A stretch of 64,000 nucleotides of DNA from Labia minor (GCA_963082975.1 OY720345.1:55596528-55660527), one strand, 5' to 3'. Counted from the first letter of the stretch, positions 12,713-23,899 are shown. Notes: generated from the letters alone by a model not told the origin. A program made the numbers and translations.

Positions 12713-13016
12713 AGTTTTCAAGTAAATTAGTTTTTCTGTTCTTTTATTTTGCATTAACATTTATGTACACTTATAATATTCACTTATAACTATATAAAAT
12801 ATTTACTTTTTTAAATTTTGCATTTTTGTTCTTTTCTTGTCGCATTAAAATTTATATATGAAATATTTACTTTTTTTAATTTTGTATTTTTATATTATAA
12901 TGTTTATTAGTATATATATAAAGCTTTGTAAATTATTAGTAAGTGCGGCCCGCCCCAAAATTTTAAAATTGAAATTGGCCCGTGGGTTAAAAAGGTTGCT
13001 CACCCCTGATCTATAG

Positions 13017-14085
13017 GCTATCTAAGGACACCTTAAAAAATATTCTAATATTTATAGCTACTTAGAAAAAAATTGAGAAACAAAAAGTATCCAGTATCTC
13101 ACCGGCCTCCCCATATGAGAAACTTATATCCCCATTTAGGATCTTCTCCTTAACGAGTTAGTATTTATTTTTAAAAGATAAATTCTTGAAATTTGAAATT
13201 TCTTTATATAGTTTAAGTAAATACAATTTAGTTAGTTTTCTAAATAAAATATTATAAATTAAAAATAGATAAAATATATAAATATAATAGATAAGGACAA
13301 ATTTAAAATATGCCATTTATTAAATTTTTTTTTTTATTATTCAAATCAATAAATTATAATTTAATCAAAAATCTTTTCCTATTATTGCCATCGTTAATTG
13401 ATAAATTGAATTTTAATAATGGAACTCGGGGTGTGGATGGAGAACGAGCACTGAAGGGTGGCGGGTTATTAAAATGTGATTAAATGGACAGACGATGAAA
13501 AAAAGACGCCTTTTATTTTCATCAACATCAATGACAATAGATCGATTTAGTAATTTCATTTTGAATAATAACCTTAGTATTTTATAATTGATTGTGAAAC
13601 AAATGTTTTTTATTATCACTTTCATTCAAATTGATTGAATTTTCTTTTTTCACGATTTCTTTTCTAAATTAACATATAACATGATGATATTTAACTACAT
13701 GAGGGGGTCTAAAACAATGTAGTAAATGAATTCAATCAAATCACATTTTTAAACAAATGATATTTAATTTTTAGGCAATTCAAAAAAATTTCAAAAAGTA
13801 ATCCCACAAACACGAAAAGAGATTTAGTCATATTAGATATTTAAGTATTTATTTTCACTAATGATTGATTAAGTTGGGATATACATTTCAAAGTTTATAG
13901 TTTACCCCATCACTCCTTTAAATAATCATTTTAAATTTGTAAATACGACAAAATATATGAAGCAATATCAAATAATTTAAAAGGACATAAATTTTAAAAA
14001 ATAGTGATAAAATATACAGCCCTTAAACGTACGTGTTAATGCACTGAAAGACAGAAAGGTATGGCCTGTGGATATAAGATAATAT
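13017..14085. other. AT-rich spacer
   Basis: No gene or mobile element recognised. CCTTAAACGTACGTG at about 14021-14035 resembles the left edge of the TTAA palindrome at 3989. Confidence 0.5.
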
Positions 14086-14089
14086 ATAT

Positions 14090-14392
14090 TTTGTAATTTG
14101 ATTACAAAATATTAATAAAATAATTATTTTTAATTTTATTTTATTTATATTTTTAATATTTTGTATTTAAGGTAGAGCTGTCTGACGTAGTTGCTGACGT
14201 CATTTCAATTTACTATTTTAAATTATTAAAAAATTAACAAAGATGATATTTCCTGAGGCTGAAACCAATACAGATAGACTTTTCTTTATAATAATTATCT
14301 ATAGTGTGAAATGCTTAAAGCAGTTTAATTTCTCAAAAATACAAATATATATATATATATATACAATTTTTGCCTGTATAATAAGATAAGTT
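14090..14392 (-). mobile_element. Family B copy 3 (partial)
   Basis: Contains TGACGTCA at 14195-14202, GAAACCAATACAGATAGAC, a degenerate GTGTGAAATG, CAGTTTAATTTCTCAAAAAT, an (AT)n run and TATAATAAGATAAG. The hairpin terminus is absent or lost in the AT-rich sequence upstream. Confidence 0.6.
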
Positions 14393-14394
14393 GT

Positions 14395-14500
14395 ATACGA
14401 GGGTTGCCATTTGTATTTCTAGTCTAACAATAACAAATCATAAAAGAGTTTCTAAAGTAATGCATGCGCATTCAAAAGTGAATTGATTGTGATGGAGAAT
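14395..14500 (+). mobile_element. Possible mariner/Tc1 terminal fragment
   Basis: Begins TACGAGGGTTGCCATTTGTA, resembling the TA-plus-CGAGGGT start of mariner-type terminal repeats; compare the inverted TACCCTCGTA at 42821. No transposase coding follows, and the right end is not found. Confidence 0.4.
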
Positions 14501-14509
14501 ATGTTGAAA

Positions 14510-16040
14510 AACAATAAATCTAATTTCGATCATAACTGTATTTTTCATTATTATGCTAGAAATATAAATAACAACACTCGTTTATATATATATATATATA
14601 TATACATATATTACATAATATTTTTAAATTTATTTTGAGGGACTCGTTTTAGATAAATAAATATAGGTTTATCTTTATTTATATACAATTGTTATGTTTA
14701 TTGTTATTTTTATTTAACCAAGTAGGCATTTTATCTGTTTCAATGTTAAATTGTAAATAAAAAAGAACTTTATTGTAGATAAAGTGTCGTTTGCATCCAT
14801 ATATTTTCGCGTTAAATACCAATAGAATCAGGATTAAAAGTCTCAAAGGATTTGGAAAATCACTCGTTAAATTGGGTATACAATGTTTTATTGATTTGGG
14901 TAACTTTACTATGCTTTATGTGCCCTGGCAATGTGACAAACCTCTCAGCCCCCAAGATTGTAACTAACACGAAATGGATTGGCCAACAGGTCAACACAGT
15001 CCAAACTAATATAACTTTTATTATATATATATATATTATTTATGAATAATTTTTTAAAATTTATTTAATAATAATATATTTTGAACACTTTCAAATTGGA
15101 TATAAATTGGAAAATATGATTTTGACTGGTATATAGGTCTAATATATATATAAATCAGTTGAAAATTAAATTAGATCGCGTGATTTGATATATAATATTT
15201 ATTTGATATGGGTTGACGTGGGGTGTTTTTTTTTTTTATTTTGATGTCGAGCAGATGACAGAATATATATATATATATGTATGTATGTATACATATATTG
15301 TGTATACATATATTGTATGTATATATATATATATATATAGAAAGAAGGTATGGGAGAGAGTTTGAGAGCAATGGGAATACGGTAGGTAATTCAGGGAATT
15401 GGGACGGGCTTTCTAATATCCCAGGGGAGATGGCTGATGGTGGTCTGAACCAGGAATAGGGACAATAATGAGAATCTTGTCGCCCGAAGGGACAAAATGT
15501 CCAAAAGCAACACAGGCAGACACACGCCATCATACCCGATACTAACGCTTGATCTATCACAAGATTAAACTTAAAGTAACATTCCTTCAGATGATTGAAC
15601 CAACAACCAGAAAAAGTAAAAGAAAAATAAAGACAGACGAGGGCTAATATTATATTTTATTCTCATACTAATCAACCATACAAGCAATATTATTCGCAAT
15701 CAATCAATAATATTAATATACAAATAATTGATATAACAATATAAAATAATTATTAATTATAATAGATGTATTATCCATTTAATAATTGTGAAAATCATTT
15801 TCAATAGATTATCTTCCACAAATAATAACATTAAATTATGATTACCATATAATTGCTAATTTCAATTTGTATAAATATTATAAAATGATTAATCCTAAAA
15901 TACTAAAAAAATATTTAATAAAGAAAATAATTAAATAAATGGAAATTATGTTTGTTTATAATTCATATTAATTTTAAGTGAATTTTAAAATTACTTGGAC
16001 CCAAGGATGGACGGACCAACCGATTAATAGAGAGTTATAC
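14510..16040. other. Spacer with long AT/GTAT microsatellites
   Basis: (AT)n at about 14584-14604 and 15024-15040, and a compound AT/GTAT tract at 15262-15340. A less AT-rich patch at 15340-15560 has short overlapping ORFs on both strands that are partly microsatellite-encoded. I see no domain in them. Confidence 0.5.
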
Positions 16041-16046
16041 TAATTA

Positions 16047-16515
16047 CATCGGCTGAAAAGTCCCTGGATTTTTCAATAGGTGACGCCACTATAAAATGAA
16101 CATGACTCATTTCGAGAGGCTCATCTGTCACTAGTTTATGTATGAAGTATCATGACATTTCGTCCATTCGTTTACAAGCTACAGTCGTTTGAGGGACGCT
16201 ACTTTCGCCTTCATAAGAAAAATGGAAAAACAGGGATATCATTTCTTGATTAAACATTGTTTTTTAATGGGAAAAACTTGTGAACACTCATTTTAGTTGT
16301 TGCAGGAATGTTATCCCACATCTGCTCCTTCGGGAACAGCAGTTTATCAAGACGCGATATTCCTGTTTATTCATTTTTGAAGGCGAAAGTAGCGTTGGAC
16401 GAAATGTCATGATACTTCATACATAAACTAGTGACAGATGAGCATCTCAAAATGAGTCATGTTCATTTTATAGTGGCGTCACCTATTGAAAAATCCAGGG
16501 ACTTTTCACCTCATG
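16047..16515 (+). mobile_element. Mariner-type 469-bp derivative with about 140-bp terminal inverted repeats
   Basis: The left end GGCTGAAAAGTCCCTGG and the inverted right end GGTGAAAAGTCCCTGG extend as near-identical arms to the GCTACTTTCGCCTTCA block near 16200 and 16385. TA dinucleotides flank the element (16045-16046 and 16516-16517). The centre encodes MEKQGYHFLIKHCFLMGKT and further YPTSAPSGTAVYQD. This resembles the N-terminal helix-turn-helix region of mariner-family transposases (IKH-x-FLMGK, SAPSxTxVY). The catalytic domain is missing. This is a deletion derivative that keeps the start of the gene between long arms. Confidence 0.8.
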
Positions 16516-16519
16516 TAGT

Positions 16520-17405
16520 ATATGTGTCACTTAGAAGCCAAAGCGTTTAACTCCACATTTAAAGAAACTGAGAAAATGAAGCCCAAAGTTCACAGCTTGC
16601 AGGAAATTCAGGGTTATTGATTACAGAAAAATGTATATTGCATTAAAATATTAAGATTATCAAGTTCATTATTCACTTCATATGTTGCAGATTATATTAC
16701 ATTACTAGCAAAATTTTAAAAATTGGAGTTAATCGGTTTGGCTTCTGAGTGGCACTTTTAATTTAATTATAAATTTATATATAACTTTGTGAAATAGTTG
16801 GTATAGGTCAATTCTTTTTTTAAAACTCTATTAAGTTATTTATAATCAATGTTAAGGGCTCTAAAAAAATAATAAATTTAAAGGGGTTAACATTTTTATT
16901 ACCTAAAATAATGCAACTTTTATAAGTTTTTTCTAATTATTGTATTTGAATCCAAGTCTATTTATAGAAGTAATGTGTGTGTGTGTGTGACTGCTGCTCT
17001 TATTACTATTTAATTTCTACTGGGACAGTTTACTTTTGGAATAAATTCCTTGAAACTTGGTAAAGGGTTGTTGATGCTGGACCTCTCATATAATGGTCAA
17101 ATCAGTGGTTGAAACCTGCTCAAACCAAACTTGTCTCAAACTAGTTTCTCCTATTTCATTCATTACCTTCTACCTTACAAGTAGTAGAATTTAATGATTT
17201 CAAAATATTCTAAGTCAGGCTATTATTCTAAGGAACAAAATTAGGATAGGGTTTATTTTCAAGTTCTAGTAACTTATAATGTTAAGGAAAATCTGTTAAC
17301 TTTAAACATTAAATTATATAAAAAAATAAATAATATATTTAAACGATTCAAAATCCCTTTTAATTTATAATTAATTTAGAAGAAAATATTTTTAGGAATA
17401 CTTTT
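16520..17405. other. Spacer
   Basis: Short (GT)n at 16974-16989. No gene or repeat recognised. The segment TTATTGATTACAGAAAA to CTTCTGAG (about 16613-16750) recurs inverted with close similarity at about 60530-60715, so it is a repeat of unknown type. Confidence 0.45.
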
Positions 17406-17410
17406 ATTTT

Positions 17411-18048
17411 TACCGACCGACGATAGTAAGGGAGGTATTGTTTTCACACCAAATTTCACATGTGGAGATTTTTAAATATCTCCACGAATCATGCATTTTC
17501 TTAACAGAAAAAAGTATTTTTAGCATGAAGTCTGTCCGTCCGTCCGCTGTGTGTCCGTATAGATGTGTACAGCTTGAACGGCTCAACGGATTTTGATAAA
17601 ATTTGATATATTTACTTAATGCATCAGTAGCAATTCATCAACTTTAGGTGTATATCCGGAAACCGGAAGTTGTAGTATTACCGATCGACGATAGGAAGAG
17701 AAGGGTTATTTTCACACCAAATTTCACATGAGGAGATTTTTTTATATATCACCACGAATCATACACTTTGTATTGGTTTTATCCTCGGGAAAATCATATT
17801 TATTAGTTTTTCTTGATTTAAAATTATATGACGTCATCCAGCCATTCATGACGTCACAGCCTGGTCTTGCATATATATTATAAATAAAATAAAATTAAAA
17901 ATGTTTATATTTATTATTTATGTATCCATATCTGTTTTTTATTACATTAATAGATATATTAAAATTATTTGAAATTGTTTCTGTAGCTGGAAATTAATTT
18001 ACTTCAAACCGTCGGTCGGTTCGGACCTAGCCACAGGTCAACTTATTA
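17411..18048 (+). mobile_element. Family A copy 3 (near full length)
   Basis: Starts TTTTTACCGACCGACGATAG. It has two core units (hairpins near 17460-17490 and 17725-17760) separated by the GTCC tract (17534-17555) and the CAACGGATTTTGATAAAATT block. Two TGACGTCA palindromes occur at 17829 and 17849. It ends with CGTCGGTCGGT and a hairpin GACCT-AGCCAC-AGGTC followed by AACTTATT. The hairpin pairs differ from other copies but stay complementary. Confidence 0.8.
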
Positions 18049-18069
18049 AATTATATATATATTATTATA

Positions 18070-19375
18070 TAGAATAGAATTATTAATGATAGCTTAGAAA
18101 AAAAGAGTGGGTACGAAATTAATAGTGCTAAGACAAAATTGTTAGTAGCAGAGAGGAATAGTATTAACATTCAAAACGTAGAATTTGAAAATGCAGAACA
18201 ATTTAAATACTTGTGTTCTGTAATCATTGAAGGATAATAATATTCGCGAAAACAATTTTCCAATCGGTCATGAATTCTAACTCGTCGTCAAAATGATTAT
18301 CAAGAGGAATCTAAAACAATTATTTTGTTGTATTATATGGGGGTGAGGCGTGGTCTATGATTTTGGGAGACGAGAGTAAATTTATAGTATAAGAAAATAG
18401 GTTTCTGGACCAAAGAAAGATGAGGTCACCGGGGAATGACAATGACCTCTAGCAATCTCCAGACATAGTTGGAGTATTAAAACCAGGAACACCGAGCTAT
18501 AGGCCGACCCTTCAACAAATTTATTCAATTTATTAAAATAAACTTTAAAAAAATTTCAATTTTTTTATTATTTATTACAATTGTTAAATGGGTTTTCTAA
18601 AAATAATGACACTTGCTATCTTTTAATTAAGAAAAGAGATGTTATATTTTTCTTTTCTTTTATAATAATCAAATATCAATCATATATTATTTATAATTTT
18701 ATCTAAAAAACATTTTAGTTAATATAATATAATTTATTCAATATTATTAGATCAAAAATTTATTTAACAATTTATTTGAAATTCCTTCCTTTATATCTAT
18801 CTAGCTATCTTCATGATTTTTTTTTTTTGTGTGGGGGAATGAGAAATATATTTCTCATTCTAAAATATTATTAAAATAAATATTTTTAATTTTATTTAGA
18901 AATTAAATAAAAAATTTTAAAATATTTTAAATATATTATTAAAACAAATTTTGGATTTACTATTTGAAATTAAGAAAATACTAATAAAGTTGCTTTATAT
19001 CGAGACTGAAACCAATACAGATCGATTTTTCTTTATAAATATTATCTATGGTGTGAATTTCAAAAAAATCCATCGAGCGATTTAATATCTCAAAAATATA
19101 CAAATATATATACACAAATATATATATATATATATATATACAATTTTTGCTAATATAATAAGATAAGATAAGTCTGCGATTGGTAAGACAGGTGTGGAGA
19201 ACGTCCGGTTGGAAGATAATGTAGGAAGGGATCAAAGAGGGGTGGTAGAAAATAGGAAATTAGAAATTTGGAGGATGTGGGTATAGCTTAGGATAGAAAC
19301 ATTTGGAGAAATATGATTGCTGCGGCCAAGTACTTTCGAGTTTCTTAGAGATTAACACAGAGCTAGATAAAAATA
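18070..19375 (+). pseudogene. LINE L1-family copy split by a family B insertion
   Basis: The first part (18070-18480) translates, with stops and shifts, to KTKLLVAERNSINIQN, FENAEQFKYL and a decayed LYYMGVRRGL, where related copies read LYGCEAWSL. It continues through RKMRSPGN and SPDIVGVLK. The second part (19157-19375) resumes with the VENVRLEDNVGRD-like segment and the 3' terminal CTGCGGCCAAGTACTTTCGA. Family B copy 4 separates the halves. This is the thumb and C-terminal region of a non-LTR reverse transcriptase, clade unresolved. 5' truncation and multiple stops make it inactive. Confidence 0.72.
18480..19165 (-). mobile_element. Family B copy 4, inserted in LINE
   Basis: Plus strand starts ACCAGGAACACCGAGCTATA, the hairpin end in decayed form. 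It ends with CCAATACAGATCGATTTTTC, TGGTGTGAATTTC, GAGCGATTTAATATCTC, an (AT)n tract (about 19118-19141) and AATAAGATAAG. The middle is AT-rich and not shared with other copies. Flanking LINE sequence on both sides indicates a post-LINE insertion. Confidence 0.65.
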
Positions 19376-19379
19376 TAGT

Positions 19380-20940
19380 AGAATTTTATATAAAATAAAA
19401 AAACTTAAAAAGTTATTGTTTACTTAGTTTAAAAATAAGATAATTAGACAGAAAATAGACTTTTGAATGATTTATTTATTTATTGAATTTATTATTTATT
19501 GTCAGGCAAAATAGATCGAAATATACATTTATAAATTATATCATTCAATTCAAAAAATGACATAAATATATGAATTTATAATAAAGTTAATAACTGTAAT
19601 TTAATTGAATAGAATTGTCTTGGACCTTTCAAATAGTATACTCGTTGATTTGTTCTTCCGCTAATATAAATGGGAAAATGTTTGAAGATTTTCAATAAAA
19701 TTTATTGGAGAGCAAATGAAATGGAATGAGCGAATAAATAAATCCTGACGTTGACAACGAAATAAATCTTAAATAATTGTTTATTTTGTTAATGATATAA
19801 CGTTCCGTACCGGGGATGATATTTAAATGTTTTAGACGACAAAATGAAGGGGATGTAGTAGATCAGCGTAAGACGGGCCAAGAACGGAGAAAGAGGGAGT
19901 GGTTAGCGTTCAGAAAGGGTGAAATTGAGTGAGTGAGTGAGTGAGCGAATGTACAGTTGAGTGAGTGTTTAAAGTCCAAAAGACAGACAAAGTTGTCCTC
20001 TGGAATGCGATTAAAACTCTCACAAGAGTTATTACGAGTTATAAAGCTGTCCGAGGACAGCAACCAGGAGAGTTCGGCATCAGTGAAGAGTAGGTGTGAG
20101 TTGAAAGGGCAAAGGGGTGGAGGGGGGGGGGGAAGAGTCACACTGAGACCAGGAACAAACGAAGAAAATACCAAAAAGGTAATCCATTTATAATACCGTT
20201 TCGAGTTCGCATAACCTCTTTTTTTTCTCTATTAATACTCGCATATCTTCTTCTTCTCTATCCAGTTATTTTTAATGAACTTGAAATTAAATTAAATTTA
20301 CAAACAAGTTTATTTATTTTTCTTAATAAACAACTCGCCTATCTATTTATTTATTTAAAATTAATTTTCGTTTTTTTTTTAATCATTTTAGAAACGAAAT
20401 TTAATTTTCATAAAAGTTTCAAGTAAATATCTTTACTTTTCAATATTTTGTTGAAAATAAATTAGTTTAAAAAACATATAATTGCATGCCCTTTAAAATT
20501 GTAAATAAGATTATATAAAAAAAAAAATGTTACGTTTGAGAAGATTTTATTTAAATGAGAAATATCAAGAATAGGATTGCCACAATCGTTCAAGTGGGGT
20601 TCATTTCCTATTGGAAAATTTGGAGTTCAATCATTGGAGTATTTATTGATAAGAATCTCTGAATAATATTCATTCTTGATGGGAATGAAATTGAAATTCT
20701 TCAACTTCTAAACAATCTCGATAAAGAACCAGAAATGTTAACCAATTTAATTTAATTTAAATTAAATTAACGAATTTTAGAATAAAACCTTCAATTGGTT
20801 CTTTTATCTGTTCATTTGTTTGATTTTTATTGAATTCTTATTCTTTAATTATTATTACTCGATTTTTATATATACAAGATATATATATATATATATATAT
20901 TGGAAACTATGTGATTATAAAGTAATAAAAGTATTTTTAA
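19380..20940. other. Spacer with a GC-richer unique island at 19800-20190
   Basis: The island contains (GAGT)n at 19926-19946, a G-run at about 20122-20133 and overlapping ORFs on both strands. The plus-strand reading (19957-20193) has no ATG, only TTG. AAAAAGGTAATCC near 20172 resembles a splice donor. It could be part of a non-coding or untranslated exon; nothing proves this. Downstream, 20747-20770 is a perfect 24-bp AT palindrome, and (AT)n occurs at 20879-20900. Confidence 0.4.
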
Positions 20941-20941
20941 A

Positions 20942-21352
20942 AAATAACTAGACGAGAGTAGATTTAGAGTGTTTGAAAATTAGAATTCTTTGCAGTATTT
21001 ATGGATCAAAGAAAGATGAGGTCACCGGGGCATGACGGAAACTGCATAACGAGGAATTGCATGACCTCTATCCATCTCCAGACATAGATGTTGCAATGGG
21101 CAAGACACGTGGCTAGAATGGGAGATAAAAGACTGGCGAAAAATAGAAATGGGGAGACCGATTAGGAAACGTCGGGTTGGAAAACCAAGGACGCGGTGGG
21201 CGGAAAATGTAGGAAGGGATGTAAGAGAGAGATTGGAGAAAATTGCAGATGAAGAGATGTAGCTCATGATAGGAACACTTTGAGAAATGTGGTTGTAGTA
21301 CCAAGATCTTTCGAGTTCGGGAGAGCCACAGAGATAGATAGATAGATAGATA
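20942..21352 (+). pseudogene. LINE L1-family C-terminal copy with GATA tail
   Basis: Contains GSKKDEVTG, then RKLHNEELHDLYPSPDI, QWARHVARMGDKRLAKN, GRPIRKRRVGKPRTRW-like coding across frame changes, then ADEEM and a terminal (GATA)n at 21330-21350. The H-x-x-R-M and GxPRxRW motifs are typical of the C-terminal tail of non-LTR reverse transcriptases. This is the clearest copy of the family here. It is 5'-truncated and frameshifted. Confidence 0.8.
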
Positions 21353-21359
21353 AATTTCT

Positions 21360-21710
21360 TTATATTTAAAATTGAAAAAATTAAAATTTTTCATATTTAC
21401 TCTTAAAATATAAACTTAAAAAATAAATTGTAAATATCTCATATAAATTCTTCTATAAATACTTTGAAATGGAAAAGGAAAAATAAAAGAGAAATTATTT
21501 TAAGGTATAGAAAAAACAATTGAATATTTGTTAGGGTTTCGTCATATTGCTTTTTATTAATTCATTAGAGCCTAATTTATAGAACTAAAAAAAAATCATA
21601 TTAAAAGATATTTATAAAATATAAATATAAATATAGTCGATAGGTTTTGGTGAATCAGTTGAAAAGGACTTTTTGAATTTAGATTGTTTGTTGAATTGTA
21701 ACGTGCAATC
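21360..21710. other. AT-rich spacer
   Basis: Nothing recognised between the LINE tail and the hAT MITE target site. Confidence 0.5.
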
Positions 21711-21718
21711 ATTTAAGA

Positions 21719-22085
21719 CAGAGGTTCTCAACCTTTCAGGTTCTGTGCCCCCCTTAGATCACTCATGTGAGGTTACGCCCCCCTGTTTCAGAGTATCATA
21801 AAATCATCTGACCTTTTTACATTAATAGATATATTAAAATTATTTGAAATTGTTTCTGTAGCTGGAAATTAATTTATTTCAAACCGTCAGTCGGTTCTGT
21901 GCCTGTTTTTTAGAACCATTTTGAAAAAAAATTAAAATCGGAAATGTTCGAAAAGTTTGCTCACAAAATCATCTTACCTTTTTTGTAGAACCATTTTACA
22001 ACAAAATTTTCAAAAGTTTGCGGGTACTTGAAATGCCTCGCGCCACTCTTAGAGGGGGGCGCGCCCCTCTGGTTGAGAACCACTG
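21719..22085. mobile_element. hAT MITE, 367 bp
   Basis: Termini CAGAGGTTCTCAACC and inverted CAGTGGTTCTCAACC, with a perfect 8-bp TSD ATTTAAGA at 21711-21718 and 22086-22093. Poly-C/G subterminal motifs (GTGCCCCCC, AGAGGGGGG) are typical of hAT miniature elements. An internal block at about 21820-21905 matches the 3' module of family A (AATAGATATATTAAAATTA to CGGTTCTGTGCCTG) and looks like an inserted or captured piece. Related MITEs are at 23039, 30331, 40985 and 46897. Confidence 0.88.
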
Positions 22086-22237
22086 ATTTAAGAGATATGT
22101 ACTTGTAGAATTATAATGTTTCTCTATATAAAAAAAATTATATGGGTATGTTTGTGCCTTGTGCCCATATTTAGTTTTTTAAATCAATACGAAGGAATAG
22201 AGTAATATAAAATATAAATTTTTATTTCAAAACAATT

Positions 22238-22925
22238 TTTACCGACCGACGATAGTAAGGGAGGTATTGTTTTCACACCAAATTTCACATGTGGAGATTT
22301 TTACATATCTCCACGAATCATGCATTTTCTTAACAGAAAAAAGTATTTTTAGCATGATGTCTGTCCGTCCGTCTGTCCGTCTGTCCGTCTGTCCGTCCGT
22401 CTGTCCGTCCGTCTGTCCGTCTGTCCGTCCGTATAGATGTGTACAGCCTGAACGGCTTAACGGATTTTGATGAAATTTGGTATATTTACTTAATGCATCA
22501 GTGGGATGAATTGATCAACTTTTGGTGCAAATCCGGAAACCGGAAGTGGTAGTATTAGCGATCGACGATAAGAAGGGAAGGGTTATTTTCGCACCAAATT
22601 TCACATAAGGAGATTTTTTTACATATCACCACGAATGTATTGGTTTTATCCTCGGGAAAAATCATCTTCATTATGTTTTTCTTAATTTAAAATTATATGA
22701 CGTCACCCAGCCCTTCATGACGTCACAGCCTCGGGTAACGCCGGCATCGCCGGCTACTTCAGCTATATATTATAAATAAAATAAAATTAAAAATATTTAT
22801 GTTATATCCATATCTGTTTTTTATTACATTAATAGATATATTAAAATTATTTGAAATTGTTTCTGTAGCTGGAAATTAATTTATTTCAAACCGTCGGTCG
22901 GTTCGGACCTGGCCACGGGTCAACT
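22238..22925 (+). mobile_element. Family A copy 4 (full length, expanded GTCC/GTCT tract)
   Basis: TTTTTACCGACCGACGATAG start, two core hairpin units, and a GTCC/GTCT array expanded to about 70 bp (22362-22433). Two TGACGTCA occur at 22698 and 22718. A GC-rich hairpin absent from other copies (GCCGGC-ATC-GCCGGC, 22740-22754) is followed by TACTTCAGCTAT. The element ends with CGTCGGTCGGT and terminal hairpin GACCTG-GCCA-CGGGTC. The ORF over 22267-22470 only translates the microsatellite. Confidence 0.82.
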
Positions 22926-23038
22926 TATTTTGTTTAACTTAATCCAGACTAAATTCAGATATATTTTTTTTTCTTCTTTTATTCACTTATTTATTGTGGC
23001 TCAATTAAAAAATTTAAAGTCATTTCACATATATATTT

Positions 23039-23148
23039 ACCACACTCCCCCTTCCCCCAAAAAAAGGTAAAATTTTTTCCGATTTGGCTATTAAACATTT
23101 TTGATTTTTCAATATGGCTCTAAGTATCACCAAGTGTGGCCACCCCTG
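23039..23148. mobile_element. hAT MITE fragment
   Basis: Right end GTGTGGCCACCCCTG is the inverted form of a CAGGGGTGGCCAC hAT terminus. The interior (TTTTTCAATATGGCTCTAAG, TATCACCAAGTGT) matches the MITE at 40985. The left terminus is missing. Confidence 0.6.
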
Positions 23149-23159
23149 CTATATACAAT

Positions 23160-23740
23160 AAAGAAAAAATTGTTAAACACTACATTAAAAATTGGAAACC
23201 AAGTACATAAATGACTTCTAAAAGTAAATTTTTTGAAGCAATTCTTGCAAGAAAAGCTAATTTGGTGCATATATTCTAAATTTTACACATAATTCAAAAT
23301 TAAAGGCTTTTTGTTCCCTAATTAAACCTGGATGGATGTTAGACTGGGAAGAAAAACTTTATCATTATAAATGATAGGTTTGGCTATATCATATTTCAAA
23401 ATTTAATAAAATCAAAATCAAAAAAAAAAAATACAACTTAAAATGTTAATATACATATTAAAACATTTTCTCGGAATTTACAATCAAAGCATAAGTGAAG
23501 CATTCATATCCCATTCCAAGATATATCTTGGAAAAAATTACTACCAATTTTAACGCATTAAATCAAGAACCCAGAAATTCTCTGATTTCACCAAATTTTT
23601 TATTAATTTTCTTATTTTCTTATTTTATTTAATTTTTATTTAATGTAAAAAGGTATTTTTAAAAATTTTGATTAACGGTTGCGTTTATTTCTCCAATTAG
23701 GAAATGATTTAATTAAATATGTTAATTACTATCATTAAAG
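23160..23740. other. AT-rich spacer
   Basis: No gene or repeat recognised. Confidence 0.5.
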
Positions 23741-23745
23741 TTCAA

Positions 23746-23871
23746 GATGCACATCCCTCTGGATAGATGGAAAAACTATTATAAAACTATTATAGAAGAG
23801 CAGATACAGATGCACATCCCTCTGGATAGATGGAAAAACTATTATAAAACTATTATAGAAGAGCAGATACA
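23746..23871. repeat. Exact 63-bp tandem duplication
   Basis: Two adjacent identical units, 23746-23808 and 23809-23871, each from GATGCACATCCCTCT to GAGCAGATACA. An (AT)n microsatellite (23870-23892) follows. Identity implies a very recent duplication, or an assembly artefact. Confidence 0.9.
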
Positions 23872-23899
23872 TATATATATATATATATATATAAATGTA

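Larger units (their letters stand above)
9750..13008 (+). mobile_element. hAT DNA transposon, 3259 bp, GTF2IRD2/ZBED-like type
   Basis: Terminal inverted repeats CAGGGATGAGCAACC (left) and CAGGGGTGAGCAACC (right, inverted) differ at one of 15 positions. They are flanked by a perfect 8-bp TSD, ATCTATAG, at 9742-9749 and 13009-13016; 8-bp TSDs are a hAT hallmark. Subterminal GC-rich motifs stand out against the AT-rich background: the palindrome GCGGCCCGCGGGCCGC near the left end, and GCGGCCCGCC with GGCCCGTGGG near the right. They are candidate transposase-binding sites. The transposase region (10915-12712) is degraded, and a SINE sits in the 5' part. The element is complete in outline but not autonomous. 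Confidence 0.92.

Noticed and set aside
19863..20193. Overlapping ORFs on both strands as a gene
   Set aside because: The plus-strand reading lacks an ATG and contains (GAGT)n and poly-G readings. Kept only as a possible transcribed island.
22267..22470. ORF with repeated RPSVCPSV peptide
   Set aside because: A translation of the GTCC/GTCT microsatellite within family A, not a repeat protein.
23746..23871. CRISPR-like repeat array
   Set aside because: Only two adjacent identical units without spacers, in a eukaryotic context.
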